Positions 1 to 8,349 of a DNA stretch of 64,000 nt are shown here, in pieces. The notes beneath the pieces are model-generated. The model saw nothing but the letters and a program-made list of their open reading frames with translations, had not been told where the DNA came from and ran no database searches. Position numbers and translations under genes: made by a program. The stretch is from NCBI GenBank assembly GCA_016234445.1, contig JACRBT010000001.1:1-64000 (forward strand), given 5' to 3'. Numbering within the stretch: position 1 is the stretch's first letter; each line of letters begins with the position of its first letter. This stretch comes from Chloroflexota bacterium (GTDB taxonomy: Bacteria > Chloroflexota > Dehalococcoidia > Tepidiformales > Tepidiformaceae).

Positions 1-75
1 CCCCCCGCGGTCCCCCCCGCCCCGCCCTTTCTGTTCCAGTTCGCGCAGTTCGCGCCCGGCGCCCGGGAACTCCTG
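1..75. other. Short non-coding edge segment
   Basis: C-rich sequence downstream of the bactofilin stop codon. It holds two adjacent copies of CAGTTCGCG near positions 36-53 and no ORF or terminator with a T tract. Nothing functional can be assigned. Confidence 0.5.
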
Positions 76-726
76 CTAACCGCGGTCGGCGGCGGGGCGG
101 TCGTCGGAGGCGACGAGGGCGAACGACGGGAGGTCACGCGAGCGGCTGTTCCAGCGCTGCGTGGCCGGGGTCGCGGCGGCTTCGGTGGCGGCGCTGATGG
201 CCTCGGAGACGGCGCGGGGCTCGGATGCCCGGAGCGGTGCCGGCCGTTCGGCGGCGCCAGCAGCGATGGTCTCCACGGTCCCCATGATGCTGGCGCCTTC
301 TTCAACGACGAGGACAGCGGTCTTGATCGTGCCGTTGACGACGGCGCTGGCGGCGAGGACGAGCTTGCCGCTGCAGACGATGTCACCTTCGACCTGGCCC
401 TTGACCCACGCGTCACGCGCCTGGATACGGGCGCGGGCGGTGGCTTCGCGTTCGATGGTGAGGCGGCCGCGGCAGATGACTTCGCCGCTCACGGAGCCCT
501 CAACACGAAGGTCCTTGTCGGTTTCGAAGCGTCCGTCGAAGGACGAGTGGGCGTCGATCGTGCTTTCCGGGCGGGCGGCAGGAGCTTCCGCGGCTGGCTC
601 GCGGCGGCGTGGCTGGGCGTCGGCGGCGGGACGGTCGAGGAGACCGGCTTCGGGGGCGTCGAGGGGCTGGTACTCCTCCTCGGCGGCGTTGAATTGGCCC
701 TCGCGGGGGGACTTCTTGATCTGCAT
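76..726 (-). CDS. Bactofilin family cytoskeletal protein
   Basis: 216-aa protein. The central part, about residues 65-165, is a right-handed beta-helix of the bactofilin (DUF583) type: short repeats with small residues and regularly spaced Val/Gly, such as LRVEGSVSGEVICRGRL and VKGQVEGDIVCSGKLVL. Bactofilins self-assemble into non-polar filaments at the inner face of the membrane without nucleotide and organise cell shape or envelope enzymes. Flanks are low-complexity and Ala/Pro-rich, as usual. The start (MQIKKSPREG) is chosen because GGAGG lies 7 nt upstream of the ATG at 726; an in-frame upstream extension is possible but has no such signal. Monocistronic, 150 nt downstream of leuS on the same strand. 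Confidence 0.88.
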   Translation of the reverse strand: MQIKKSPREGQFNAAEEEYQPLDAPEAGLLDRPAADAQPRRREPAAEAPAARPESTIDAHSSFDGRFETDKDLRVEGSVSGEVICRGRLTIEREATARARIQARDAWVKGQVEGDIVCSGKLVLAASAVVNGTIKTAVLVVEEGASIMGTVETIAAGAAERPAPLRASEPRAVSEAISAATEAAATPATQRWNSRSRDLPSFALVASDDRPAADRG

Positions 727-876
727 TCGGATCCTCCATGCGTTGGTTGCCTGGGGGCGTGGGGCCGGCGAAAAGCGGCCCTCCCCGGCACCATAGATGC
801 GAGGAAGGCTCGTGTCCACCCCTCGTTAACCTTTGTTTCCTTCCTGCGTTTGCCTAACTTAAGCAAGAAAGAACCT

Positions 877-3330
877 TTATGACACCACCAGGTTGAGCAG
901 CTTCCCGGGGACGTAAATGAACCGCCGGATCTCCTTGCCCTGGAGCCATTCCTGGACCCGGGGCGAGGCGAGCGCAGCCTCGCGGGCGTCAGCCTCGGTC
1001 GCTTCCGCGGGGAGCAGGAGGCGGTCCCGGACCTTGCCGTTGACCTGGAGCACCACTTCAACCTGCTCGTCGCGGGCGAGGGCGGGGTCGAAGCTCGGCC
1101 AGGGGGCGACGTGGACGCTGTAGCGATTCCCGGCGCGGGCCCAGAGCTCCTCCGCGATGTGCGGCGCGAGGGGCGCCATCATCAGGATGGTTGCGTCGAG
1201 CGCCTCCTTCCAGGCCCCGCGGTCGACCGCGCCGGCGTCGCGCGCCCGCTGCATGAGCGAGCTGTGCTCCATGAGCCGGGAGATGAGCGTGTTGAAGCGG
1301 AACTGCTCGGCGTCTTCGCTCACTTCGCGGATGGTCTTGTGGGTCGCGCGGCGAAGGTCGCGGGCGCCCTCGGAGTCGGGTGCCGTCACGAAGGAGACGT
1401 GGTCGGTCACGAGCGACCATGCCCGGTGGAGCCAGCGGACGATGCCGGCCATGCCCGTGGGGTTGTAGGGGCCGCCCTGGTCCCAGGGGCCGACGAACAT
1501 CAACTGGCAGCGAAAGGCGTCGGCGCCGTGCTTCGCGACTTCGCCATCGGGCGCGACGACGTTGCCGCGGCTCTTGGACATCTTCTGGCCGTCGGGGCCA
1601 AGGAGGGTGCCCTGGTTGAAGAGCCGGAGCATCGGTTCGTCGCCTTCGACCAGGCCCATGTCGCGCGCGGCCTTCCAGAAGAAGCGGGTGTATAGCAGGT
1701 GCATGACTGCGTGGTCCGCGCCGCCGCTGTACTGGTCGACCGGGAGCCACTTGTGGGCAAGAGCCTGGGAGAACGGCCGTTCCGGGTTGTGGGGGTCGAC
1801 GTAGCGCATCTGGTACCAGCTCGAGCACATGAAGGTGTCGAGGGTGTCGGTTTCGCGGCGCGCGGGCCCGCCGTCGATCGGGCATGGGACGTTCACCCAC
1901 TCGTCGATGAGCGTGAGCGGTGACTGGCCCGTCGGTTCGAAAGTGACGTTTTCCGGCAGGCGGACAGGGAGGTCTGATTCTGGCACGGGGACAATCGCGT
2001 GTTCGGGGCAGTGGATCATCGGGATTGGGGCGCCCCAGTAGCGCTGGCGGGAGATGAGCCAGTCGCGGACGCGGTAGTTGACGGTGCCTTCGCCGATGCC
2101 GTTCGCCTCCGCGTGAGCAGTGACGCGCGCTTTCGCCTCGGCCGCGGGGGTGCCGTCGAAAGGTCCGGAGTTGACCATCGCCAGGCCGTCGCTGAAGGCC
2201 GCGGCGAGGGGCCGGGTGATGTCGACGTCCGGGTGGGTGAAGACCGGGATCGCGTCGAGGGCGTACTTCGTCGCGAACTCGAAGTCACGCTGGTCGTGGG
2301 CGGGGACGGCCATGATGGCGCCGGTTCCGTAGGTCACGAGCACGTAGTCCGCGATCCAGATGGGCACACGGGCGCCGTTGAAGGGGTTGGTCGCATAGCC
2401 GCCGGTGAAGACGCCCGTCTTCTCCTTCTCCGTGGACATGCGCTCGATCTCGGTCTGGCGGCTGGCCGCTTCGCGATAGGCGTCGACGGCGTCGCGCTGG
2501 CCGGGAGTGGTGATGCGGTCGACGAGCGCGTGTTCTGGCGCGATGACCATGAAGGTCGCGCCGTAGACCGTGTCGGGACGGGTCGTGAACACGGCGAGTT
2601 GCTCGACCGCCCCGTCGACTTCGACCGGGAACCGGAGGAGCGCGCCTTCGGAGCGGCCGATCCAGTTCGTCTGCATCGCGCGGATGCGTTCCGGCCACTC
2701 GATGCCCTTGAACTCGAGGAGCTCGTCGGCATAGGCGGTGAGCCGGAAGAACCACTGCGTGAGGAATCGGCGCTCGACGACGTCATCGGAGCGTTCGCAG
2801 CGGCCGCCCACGACCTGTTCGTTGGCGAGGACGGTCTGGCAGCCGGGGCACCAGTTGGCCGCGGCGGCGGCGCGGTAGGCGAGGCCCCTGTTGTAGAGCT
2901 GGAGGAACCACCACTGGGTCCACTTGTAGTAGTCGGGGTCGGAGGTCACGACTTCGCGGTCCCAGTCGAAGCTGGAGCCCATCATCTTGAACTGGCGGCG
3001 GAAGTTCTCGATGTTCGTCTTCGTCCAGGCGGCCGGGTCGGCGCCGTGCTTGATGGCGGCGTTTTCAGCTGGGAGCCCGAAGGCGTCGAAGCCCATGGGG
3101 TAGAGGACGTTGTAGCCCTGCATCCGCATGTAGCGGGCGTGGGCGTCGGCGCCCGAGTAGTGGTACCAGTGGCCGGTGTGGAGGTCGCCAGAGGGGTAGG
3201 GGAACATGGCGAGCTCGTACCACTTCGGGCGAGGGTCGTCGTCGGGCGCGCGGTAGAGCTTGTCGGCCTCCCAACGGGCTTGCCACTTGGGTTCGATGGC
3301 GTGGGGGTCGTAGCGATCGGCCACGATCAT
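877..3330 (-). CDS. leuS: Leucyl-tRNA synthetase
   Basis: 817-aa class Ia synthetase that charges tRNA-Leu. The HIGH-type motif is HTGH at residues 51-54 (context YPSGDLHTGHWYHY) and the KMSKS loop is at 583-587. Between them lies the CP1 editing domain (for example the TTRPDTVYGATF stretch near 230-245), followed by the anticodon-binding helical domain and a C-terminal domain ending in a beta-rich tail. Length matches bacterial LeuRS. The ATG at 3330 is preceded by GAGGTGA. About 70 nt upstream ends a small leucine-rich ORF with its own -10 element, so expression may be controlled by a leader peptide (described separately). Confidence 0.98.
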   Translation of the reverse strand: MIVADRYDPHAIEPKWQARWEADKLYRAPDDDPRPKWYELAMFPYPSGDLHTGHWYHYSGADAHARYMRMQGYNVLYPMGFDAFGLPAENAAIKHGADPAAWTKTNIENFRRQFKMMGSSFDWDREVVTSDPDYYKWTQWWFLQLYNRGLAYRAAAAANWCPGCQTVLANEQVVGGRCERSDDVVERRFLTQWFFRLTAYADELLEFKGIEWPERIRAMQTNWIGRSEGALLRFPVEVDGAVEQLAVFTTRPDTVYGATFMVIAPEHALVDRITTPGQRDAVDAYREAASRQTEIERMSTEKEKTGVFTGGYATNPFNGARVPIWIADYVLVTYGTGAIMAVPAHDQRDFEFATKYALDAIPVFTHPDVDITRPLAAAFSDGLAMVNSGPFDGTPAAEAKARVTAHAEANGIGEGTVNYRVRDWLISRQRYWGAPIPMIHCPEHAIVPVPESDLPVRLPENVTFEPTGQSPLTLIDEWVNVPCPIDGGPARRETDTLDTFMCSSWYQMRYVDPHNPERPFSQALAHKWLPVDQYSGGADHAVMHLLYTRFFWKAARDMGLVEGDEPMLRLFNQGTLLGPDGQKMSKSRGNVVAPDGEVAKHGADAFRCQLMFVGPWDQGGPYNPTGMAGIVRWLHRAWSLVTDHVSFVTAPDSEGARDLRRATHKTIREVSEDAEQFRFNTLISRLMEHSSLMQRARDAGAVDRGAWKEALDATILMMAPLAPHIAEELWARAGNRYSVHVAPWPSFDPALARDEQVEVVLQVNGKVRDRLLLPAEATEADAREAALASPRVQEWLQGKEIRRFIYVPGKLLNLVVS

Positions 3331-3402
3331 TCACCTCATGATCTGGAAAGTGTGGAGAGACAGCCCCGTGGGTGGGGGCGTGCGACCGGGGCGCCCCGCC
3401 GG

Positions 3403-3513
3403 CTACGCGCCGCGGGGCGGCATAAGGGCGAGCAACTGGTCCGGCGGCAGCGCGCGACAACAGCGCCCGCTGGGGCCAGCTACGGGCAACAACGGCAGGC
3501 GCTCGACGTGCAT
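3403..3513 (-). CDS. Putative 36-aa leucine-rich leader peptide of leuS
   Basis: Small ORF immediately upstream of leuS. It begins MHVERLPLLPV and ends LLALMPPRGA. Seven of 36 codons are Leu, and they include three TTG and one CTT, which are uncommon in this GC-rich genome. A -10-like TACTAT (3520-3525) lies 6 nt before the ATG, the same leaderless geometry seen at many genes here. The 3' end and the stop codon fall in an RNA that can fold: CGCCCCGC and GCGGGGCG can pair around the stop, and an alternative palindrome CGGGGCGCCCCG overlaps the right arm. The arrangement fits an attenuation leader sensing Leu-tRNA, but this is inference; chance cannot be excluded for a short GC-rich ORF. Confidence 0.4.
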   Translation of the reverse strand: MHVERLPLLPVAGPSGRCCRALPPDQLLALMPPRGA

Positions 3514-3519
3514 GGGACG

Positions 3520-3525
3520 ATAGTA
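3520..3525 (-). promoter_or_regulatory. -10 element upstream of leuS leader
   Basis: TACTAT on the minus strand, 6 nt before the ATG of the leader ORF. It predicts a transcript start at or near that ATG and a roughly 180-nt leader before leuS. Confidence 0.45.
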
Positions 3526-3544
3526 GTGGCTGACCGCGCGGGCG

Positions 3545-4027
3545 TCACCCCGGATCGTCGGCGGGATCCCCTGCCTCATCGCCACGAATTCCGGTCTCCC
3601 TCGCCCCACCCCGGGAACCGCTGCCCAGGCGAAACAGCCAGTCGGAGACCGGCTCGAGTTCGAGAAGGGCGACCGCCGTGGCGGCGGCGAGGACGGCGGT
3701 GAGCCAGAGGTCGTTCGCCACCAGGAGACCCAGGCCTGCCACGAACCACATCGTGGCGGCCGTGGTGGCCCCGATGACGTTGCCGCCGCGCTGCATCATC
3801 ACGCCGGCCCCCAGAAATCCGATGCCCTGGACGACGCCGGCAGCGATGCGCGAGTCGCCCGCGACTTGGCTCACTTCGCCAAAGAGGGCGGCCCCCACGC
3901 AGACGAGCGCGCTCGTGCGGAAGCCCGCGTCGTGGGCGCGGTATTCGCGCTCGGCGCCGACGAGCCCGCCAAGGGCCAGGGCAAGGAGCAGGCGGAGGTA
4001 GATGTCGACCTGGTCGGCGTTACTCAT
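3545..4027 (-). CDS. MgtC/SapB family membrane protein
   Basis: 160-aa protein with the MgtC N-terminal membrane domain: four or five hydrophobic segments and the hallmark stretch ALGGLVGAEREYR near the N-terminus, followed by GIGFLGAGVMMQRGG and GATTAATMWFVAGLG. MgtC proteins are linked to survival at low magnesium and can modulate ATP synthase; the short form without the cytosolic C-terminal domain is common and its exact role is unclear. The ATG at 4027 overlaps the upstream gene's stop by 8 nt (ATGAGTAA), so the two are translationally coupled. Confidence 0.9.
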   Translation of the reverse strand: MSNADQVDIYLRLLLALALGGLVGAEREYRAHDAGFRTSALVCVGAALFGEVSQVAGDSRIAAGVVQGIGFLGAGVMMQRGGNVIGATTAATMWFVAGLGLLVANDLWLTAVLAAATAVALLELEPVSDWLFRLGSGSRGGARETGIRGDEAGDPADDPG

Positions 4028-4625
4028 TGCTGTGCTCGTAGTGCGCCACAAAGAGCGTTTCGAAGTCGCGGTCAGCGGAGCACACGCGGCAGGTGAGGTA
4101 CCAGATCCAGAGATGGTCTGGGGGCCGGCCGTACTTTTCGCGGGCGGCGTCGCGGGTCTCATCGAGCCGGGCCTGCATCTTGCCCCAGGGGGCTGAGAGG
4201 AGCCGCGTGTAGACGATGCCGCCGGGGCGTTCGACGCCCTTTGCGCCGGCGGGCGCGCCTTCGACTTCCAGCATCAGGGTGCGGCGGAAGCGGCCGGGCC
4301 CGAGAAGCAGCATCGCGTCCTCGGGGACGGTGGCGCCGAGCCTGGCCGCCGCCCCGGCAAGCTCGGCGCGAGTGGAGCCGAACCCCATGGGTACGCCGAG
4401 GACCGCGGTCGTGGAGGTCTTGAGGAAGGCGATGTCGCTCCAGTCGCTTTCGACGCCATCCCAGTCGGCGGGGTCGAGCACGGGGCAGTCGCAGGCGGCG
4501 CCGTCCGCGGGCGCATCGGGCGCCACTTCGGCCGCCTCACGGGAGGCCGGGAGTGAGTCGGGCACGGCCCGGCGGCGCGGCCCCCCTTCCTGCGGCGAAA
4601 CGGGCACTCGTTTTCGTTCAGTCAT
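4020..4625 (-). CDS. Conserved hypothetical protein
   Basis: 201 aa. No family recognised with confidence. The first 55 residues are Arg/Pro/Ala-rich and look disordered. The rest is a compact domain with two cysteine pairs (CDCPV near residue 63 and CRVC near 182), a Trp/Asp-rich segment DWDGVESDWSDIAFLKTS and a WIWYLTCRVC segment near the C-terminus; the four Cys could bind metal. The ATG at 4625 follows TATCCT by 7 nt, so it probably starts a leaderless mRNA. It overlaps mgtC by 8 nt, and GH13 ends 30 nt upstream. Confidence 0.7.
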   Translation of the reverse strand: MTERKRVPVSPQEGGPRRRAVPDSLPASREAAEVAPDAPADGAACDCPVLDPADWDGVESDWSDIAFLKTSTTAVLGVPMGFGSTRAELAGAAARLGATVPEDAMLLLGPGRFRRTLMLEVEGAPAGAKGVERPGGIVYTRLLSAPWGKMQARLDETRDAAREKYGRPPDHLWIWYLTCRVCSADRDFETLFVAHYEHSNE

Positions 4626-4654
4626 TGGCGGAAGGATACCAGAATGGCCACCGG

Positions 4655-6286
4655 CTACCCTTCGAGGGCGAACCAGGCGGCGCCCAGCGGCGGCAGCGTG
4701 GCCTCCCCTGCCAGCGGCGGGGCGATCGCGGGGTGCGACGACTCCAGGACCCGCCACTGGCCCGGGGGCAGGGGAAGAGCCGCCGGCGCAAGCCCGGTGT
4801 TGACCGCGACCACCACCGGGCGGGCGCCCTGGGCTTCGCGGACGAAGGCGAAGACATCGTTTGTGGCAGCGAGTTCGTGGTAGGCGCCGGAGTGGAGGGA
4901 TTGTTCGCCCCTTCGGAGCCGGAGCGCGCGGCGGTAAAGCGAGAGCAGGCTGCCGGGATCCGCGGATTGGGCGGCGACGTTGATCTCGGCCTGGCCGAAG
5001 GGTAGCCACGGTTCACCGGAGGAAAACCCGCGACCCGGGGAAGCGTCCCACTGCATCGGCGTGCGGGCGGGATCTCTCCCGAAGGAGTAGAAGCGGGCCG
5101 GGTCCTGGAGGCGATCCTCGGGGACGTCTACGTCGAGCATCCCGAGTTCCTCGCCGTAGTAGACGAAGGGGGTGCCGCGAAGGCCAAGCAGAAGGAGAGC
5201 TGCGGCGCGGGCGCGGGCGGGGCCGTTGCCGTCACCGTTGTGGCGGCTGGCGAAGCGCGGGCGGTCGTGGTTGCTGAAGGCGTAGCAGGGCTGGGCGCCG
5301 GGCGGCATAGCCTCTTCGGCGTGGCGCGCGATGAGCGCCAGGATCGGCGCTTCCCAGGGGGTGACAACCGGTTCCCGCTGGTTGATGTAGTGGAAGTTGA
5401 AGGCCAGGTGGAGGCCGTCCAGCCGCTCGTTTCCGTAGTAGGCGGCGATGTGGACGGAGTTGCCCATGACTTCGCCGACGGCCATGCGGCCCGGGTATTC
5501 GTCCAGGACCTTGCGGATGCCCTTCACGGCCCCGTAGACGTCGGGGTAGTTGACGTTGTTCACCCAGCGCTGGCGCCAGAGTTCCGGGTCGCCAGGTTTC
5601 CAGTCAGGGTTGTCCGGGTTGTCGAGCAGTTCCGGGTGCTTGAGGACCATGTGCATGACGTCGATCCGGAAGCCGTCGACGCCGCGGTCCATCCAGTAGC
5701 GGAGGACGTTGTGCATCGCCTCGACGACCTCGGGATTCCGCCAGTTCAGGTCCGGCTGTTCGACGAGAAAGGAGTGGAGGTAGTACTGGCCGCTGGCCTG
5801 GTCGAGCTCCCAGGCGGAGCCGCCGAAGACGCCGCGCCAGTTGTTCGGGGGCGAGCCGTCTGGTTTCGGGTCGCGCCAGACGTACCAGTCGCGCTTCGGG
5901 GACTGCCGGGAGCTTCTCGACTCCACGAACCATGGGTGCTGGTCGGAGCTGTGGTTGGGGACGAAGTCCAGGAGGACGCGGATGTCGCGGCGGTGGCACT
6001 CCTCGACGAGGCGATCCATGGTCGCCAGCGTCCCGAAGTCAGGGTGGACGTCGCGGTAGTCGGAGACGTCGTAGCCGAAGTCCTTCATCGGCGAGGGGAA
6101 CGTGGGCGAGAGCCAGATCGCGTCGATGCCGAGCGAAGCCGGCGTCCCGTCGTTGAGGTAGTCGAGGCGATCGATGATCCCCTGGAGATCGCCGATGCCG
6201 TCGCCGTTCGAGTCCTGGAAGCTGCGTGGGTAGACCTGGTAGATGACGGCGCGCCGCCACCAGTCGCCGTCGCCGGGGCTTGCCAT
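4655..6286 (-). CDS. GH13 alpha-glucosidase / oligo-1,6-glucosidase-type hydrolase
   Basis: 543-aa cytosolic glycoside hydrolase family 13 enzyme, predicted to release glucose from alpha-linked oligosaccharides. The (beta/alpha)8 barrel starts at WWRRAVIYQVYPRSFQDSNG. Catalytic residues are visible: nucleophile Asp209 in GFRIDVMH, acid/base Glu272 in VGEVMGN, and transition-state Asp341 in SNHDRPR. A short C-terminal beta domain follows. No signal peptide. The starting ATG lies only 3 nt after the stop of the 117-aa upstream gene, which in turn overlaps argG, so it may be co-transcribed with argG. Trehalose synthase-like or alpha-glucosidase specificity cannot be told apart by eye. Confidence 0.92.
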   Translation of the reverse strand: MASPGDGDWWRRAVIYQVYPRSFQDSNGDGIGDLQGIIDRLDYLNDGTPASLGIDAIWLSPTFPSPMKDFGYDVSDYRDVHPDFGTLATMDRLVEECHRRDIRVLLDFVPNHSSDQHPWFVESRSSRQSPKRDWYVWRDPKPDGSPPNNWRGVFGGSAWELDQASGQYYLHSFLVEQPDLNWRNPEVVEAMHNVLRYWMDRGVDGFRIDVMHMVLKHPELLDNPDNPDWKPGDPELWRQRWVNNVNYPDVYGAVKGIRKVLDEYPGRMAVGEVMGNSVHIAAYYGNERLDGLHLAFNFHYINQREPVVTPWEAPILALIARHAEEAMPPGAQPCYAFSNHDRPRFASRHNGDGNGPARARAAALLLLGLRGTPFVYYGEELGMLDVDVPEDRLQDPARFYSFGRDPARTPMQWDASPGRGFSSGEPWLPFGQAEINVAAQSADPGSLLSLYRRALRLRRGEQSLHSGAYHELAATNDVFAFVREAQGARPVVVAVNTGLAPAALPLPPGQWRVLESSHPAIAPPLAGEATLPPLGAAWFALEG

Positions 6287-6289
6287 CGG

Positions 6290-6643
6290 CTACTGCTGGA
6301 CGGCGCGGTCGACTTCGGCGAGGAGGCCGGGCTGCTCGTCGAAGGTCGCGCGGGAGATGACGAGGACGGGGGTGCTGATCCGGCCGTGCTCGGCGTGGAG
6401 GGCTTCGATCCAGAGGCGGCCGACGACACGAGCGAGGTTCTTGCGGAACTCCGGGGTGTCGTCCTGGCCGTAGCGGGAGGCGAGGAAGGCGGCGGCCGCG
6501 TCGTTGACCATCACGGCGACCTCGCGGGAGGCGTCGTTCGGGACGTGGACGAGGAAGTTTGCCTGGGTCATGCCCCAGAGTTCGGTGCCGACGCCGCCGC
6601 CCTCGTATTGGACCTGGAGGGCTGGTTCAGACGAGGTGGTCAT
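6290..6643 (-). CDS. Conserved hypothetical protein downstream of argG
   Basis: 117 aa, no family recognised. N-terminus MTTSSEPALQVQYEGGG, then a mixed alpha/beta pattern (FLVHVPNDASREVAVMVND, AHLLAS-like helix, LWIEALHAEHGRISTPVLVISR). No membrane segment or metal motif. The start is chosen because the ATG overlaps the argG stop by 4 nt (ATGA) and GGAGGA lies just upstream inside argG. It sits between argG and the GH13 gene with essentially no spacing, implying an operon. Confidence 0.7.
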   Translation of the reverse strand: MTTSSEPALQVQYEGGGVGTELWGMTQANFLVHVPNDASREVAVMVNDAAAAFLASRYGQDDTPEFRKNLARVVGRLWIEALHAEHGRISTPVLVISRATFDEQPGLLAEVDRAVQQ

Positions 6644-7911
6644 GACTGTTCCTCCTGCGGCATGGCGATCTTGAGGGTCTCGGCGAGGGTGCCGAGGAGT
6701 TGCTTGCGGGCCTGGACGCGGGTCTGAAGGCCCCAGATGTTGATAAACCCGACGGCGGCCGTCTGGTCGTAGGTGTCGCCGCGATCGTAGGTCGCGAGGG
6801 AGCGGTCGTAGAGCGACTCTTCGGCCTTGCGCCCGACGACGGTGGCCTGGCCGCGGTGGAGCCGGACGCGGATGGTGCCGGAAACGTGGCGCTGGGTGCT
6901 GGCGATGTAGGCGGCGATGTCCTGGTGGTGGGCGCTGAACCAGAGGCCGTTGTAGATGAGCTCCGCGTACTCGGTGGCGACAGTCTTCTTGAGCTTGATT
7001 TGCTGCTTCGAAAGGGTCATCCCCTCGAGGGCGCGGTGGGCGGTGTGGAGGATGATCGCGGCGGGGGCTTCGTAGATCTCGCGGCTCTTGATCCCGACCA
7101 GGCGGTCCTCGATGTGGTCGAGGCGGCCGACGCCGTGGGTGCCGCCGAGGTCGTTGAGGTATTCGACCAGGGGCACGGGGCCAATCTCCTCGCCGTTGAG
7201 GGTGACGGGCATGCCGTGCTCGTAGCCGATTTCGACGTAGGCCGGGGTGCCGGGGGCGTCTTCGGCCGAGCGGGTCCACTCGTAGGCTTCGGGCGGGGGT
7301 TCCTGCCAGGGGTCTTCGAGGACGCCGGCCTCGGCGCTGCGGCCCCAGAGGTTCTCGTCGATGCTGAACGGCCCCTTCGCGCCCCAGGGGATGTCGATCC
7401 CGTGCTTGTTGAGGTACTCGATCTGGGTTTCGCGGGCCATCGCGTTCTCGCGAGTGGGCGCGACGATCTTGAGGGTGGGGTCGAGGGTCATGACCCCGAT
7501 GTCGAAGCGGACCTGGTCGTTGCCCTTGCCGGTGCAGCCGTGGGCGACGGCGCTGGCGCCTTGCTCGTGGGCGACGTCGACCAGGAGCTTGGCCATGAGC
7601 GGGCGGGCCAGGGCGGTCGCGAGCGGGTACGCGTCCTGGTAGACGGCGCCGGCGGCAAGCGCGGGGAAGGCAAAGTAGCGGATGAAGTCCTCTTTGGCGT
7701 CGATGACGCGGACCTTGAGAGCGCCGGCGGCCATCCCGCGGGATTCGACGACGGGCTGCTCACGGCTCTTGCCGACGTCGATGTTCAGGGCGATGACGTC
7801 GTAGCCCTGTTCAACGTTGAGCCATTTGATGGCGGTGGTGGTATCGAGGCCACCGGAGTAGGCGAGGACGAGCTTGGGCACGAAGCGTTTCCTGGCGCGG
7901 GATTGGTACAT
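6640..7911 (-). CDS. argG: Argininosuccinate synthase
   Basis: 423 aa; condenses citrulline and aspartate with ATP to argininosuccinate, the penultimate step of arginine synthesis. The PP-loop is near the N-terminus (LVLAYSGGLDTTTAIKW, residues 14-30), with later family segments AHGCTGKGNDQVRF and GRLDHIEDRLVGIKSREIYE. Start uncertain: the ATG at 7911 has -10-like elements only 2-4 nt upstream, and the internal GTG at residue 11 (VPKLVLAYSGG) is the other candidate. argH and argF are not in this window. Confidence 0.97.
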   Translation of the reverse strand: MYQSRARKRFVPKLVLAYSGGLDTTTAIKWLNVEQGYDVIALNIDVGKSREQPVVESRGMAAGALKVRVIDAKEDFIRYFAFPALAAGAVYQDAYPLATALARPLMAKLLVDVAHEQGASAVAHGCTGKGNDQVRFDIGVMTLDPTLKIVAPTRENAMARETQIEYLNKHGIDIPWGAKGPFSIDENLWGRSAEAGVLEDPWQEPPPEAYEWTRSAEDAPGTPAYVEIGYEHGMPVTLNGEEIGPVPLVEYLNDLGGTHGVGRLDHIEDRLVGIKSREIYEAPAAIILHTAHRALEGMTLSKQQIKLKKTVATEYAELIYNGLWFSAHHQDIAAYIASTQRHVSGTIRVRLHRGQATVVGRKAEESLYDRSLATYDRGDTYDQTAAVGFINIWGLQTRVQARKQLLGTLAETLKIAMPQEEQS

Positions 7912-7944
7912 GGAGAGTATCGCCCCCGCGCGCAGGAGGGAATT

Positions 7945-7986
7945 CCGAGTACCGAGGACCGAGGACCGAGTACCGGGTCCCGAGTG
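7945..7986. repeat. Tandem heptamer repeat CCGAGKA x6
   Basis: Six consecutive 7-bp units: CCGAGTA, CCGAGGA, CCGAGGA, CCGAGTA, CCGGGTC, CCGAGTG. They sit in the gap between the SdpI-like gene and argG. Function unknown; it could be replication-slippage DNA or a protein-binding array. Confidence 0.75.
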
Positions 7987-7995
7987 GCGAGAGAG

Positions 7996-8349
7996 CTAGA
8001 TGCCCTGCGATTTGGCGCGGTTGGTGCCGTAGAGCCAGGCCGCGATGGCGGACAGGCCCAGGAGCACCGCCATGGCGATGACGATCGATGCTGTGAGGGC
8101 GTCATCGAGCTTCCCGGCGAGGGCGAAGGGGAGGAAGGCGAGCCCAGCGGCGAGGGCGGCGATGGAGCCGAGGAGCATGACCGCCCCGCCGGCGCGGTGG
8201 GTGGCGTCCCAGCGTTCGTCGGAGGACATCGTGTACGGCGTCCGGATGCCGGCCCAGCCGTTGCGCGGGAGCTTGCCGACGAGTCCGAGCCAGCCGACGA
8301 GGGTCACGGCGGCGGCGCCCAGGGTCACAACGAGGAGGGCCCACTCCAT
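7996..8349 (-). CDS. SdpI-family integral membrane protein
   Basis: 117 aa with three to four transmembrane helices. The loop after the first helix, LPRNGWAGIRTPYTMSS followed by DERWDATHR, is the SdpI family hallmark. In Bacillus, SdpI gives immunity to the SdpC toxin, but most homologues are of unknown function. The ATG at 8349 overlaps the nitrilase stop by one base (TGATG), so it is translated with that gene. No toxin-like partner is visible. Confidence 0.88.
   Translation of the reverse strand: MEWALLVVTLGAAAVTLVGWLGLVGKLPRNGWAGIRTPYTMSSDERWDATHRAGGAVMLLGSIAALAAGLAFLPFALAGKLDDALTASIVIAMAVLLGLSAIAAWLYGTNRAKSQGI

Noticed and set aside
1999-3702. Long plus-strand ORF (567 codons) opposite leuS
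   Set aside because: It is the complementary frame of leuS; composition is low-complexity Val/Gly/Glu/Ala/Arg and leuS motifs are unambiguous.
7996-8349. SdpI immunity gene as part of a toxin-antitoxin or bacteriocin system
   Set aside because: No SdpC-like toxin or processing genes nearby; homologues are common without toxins.
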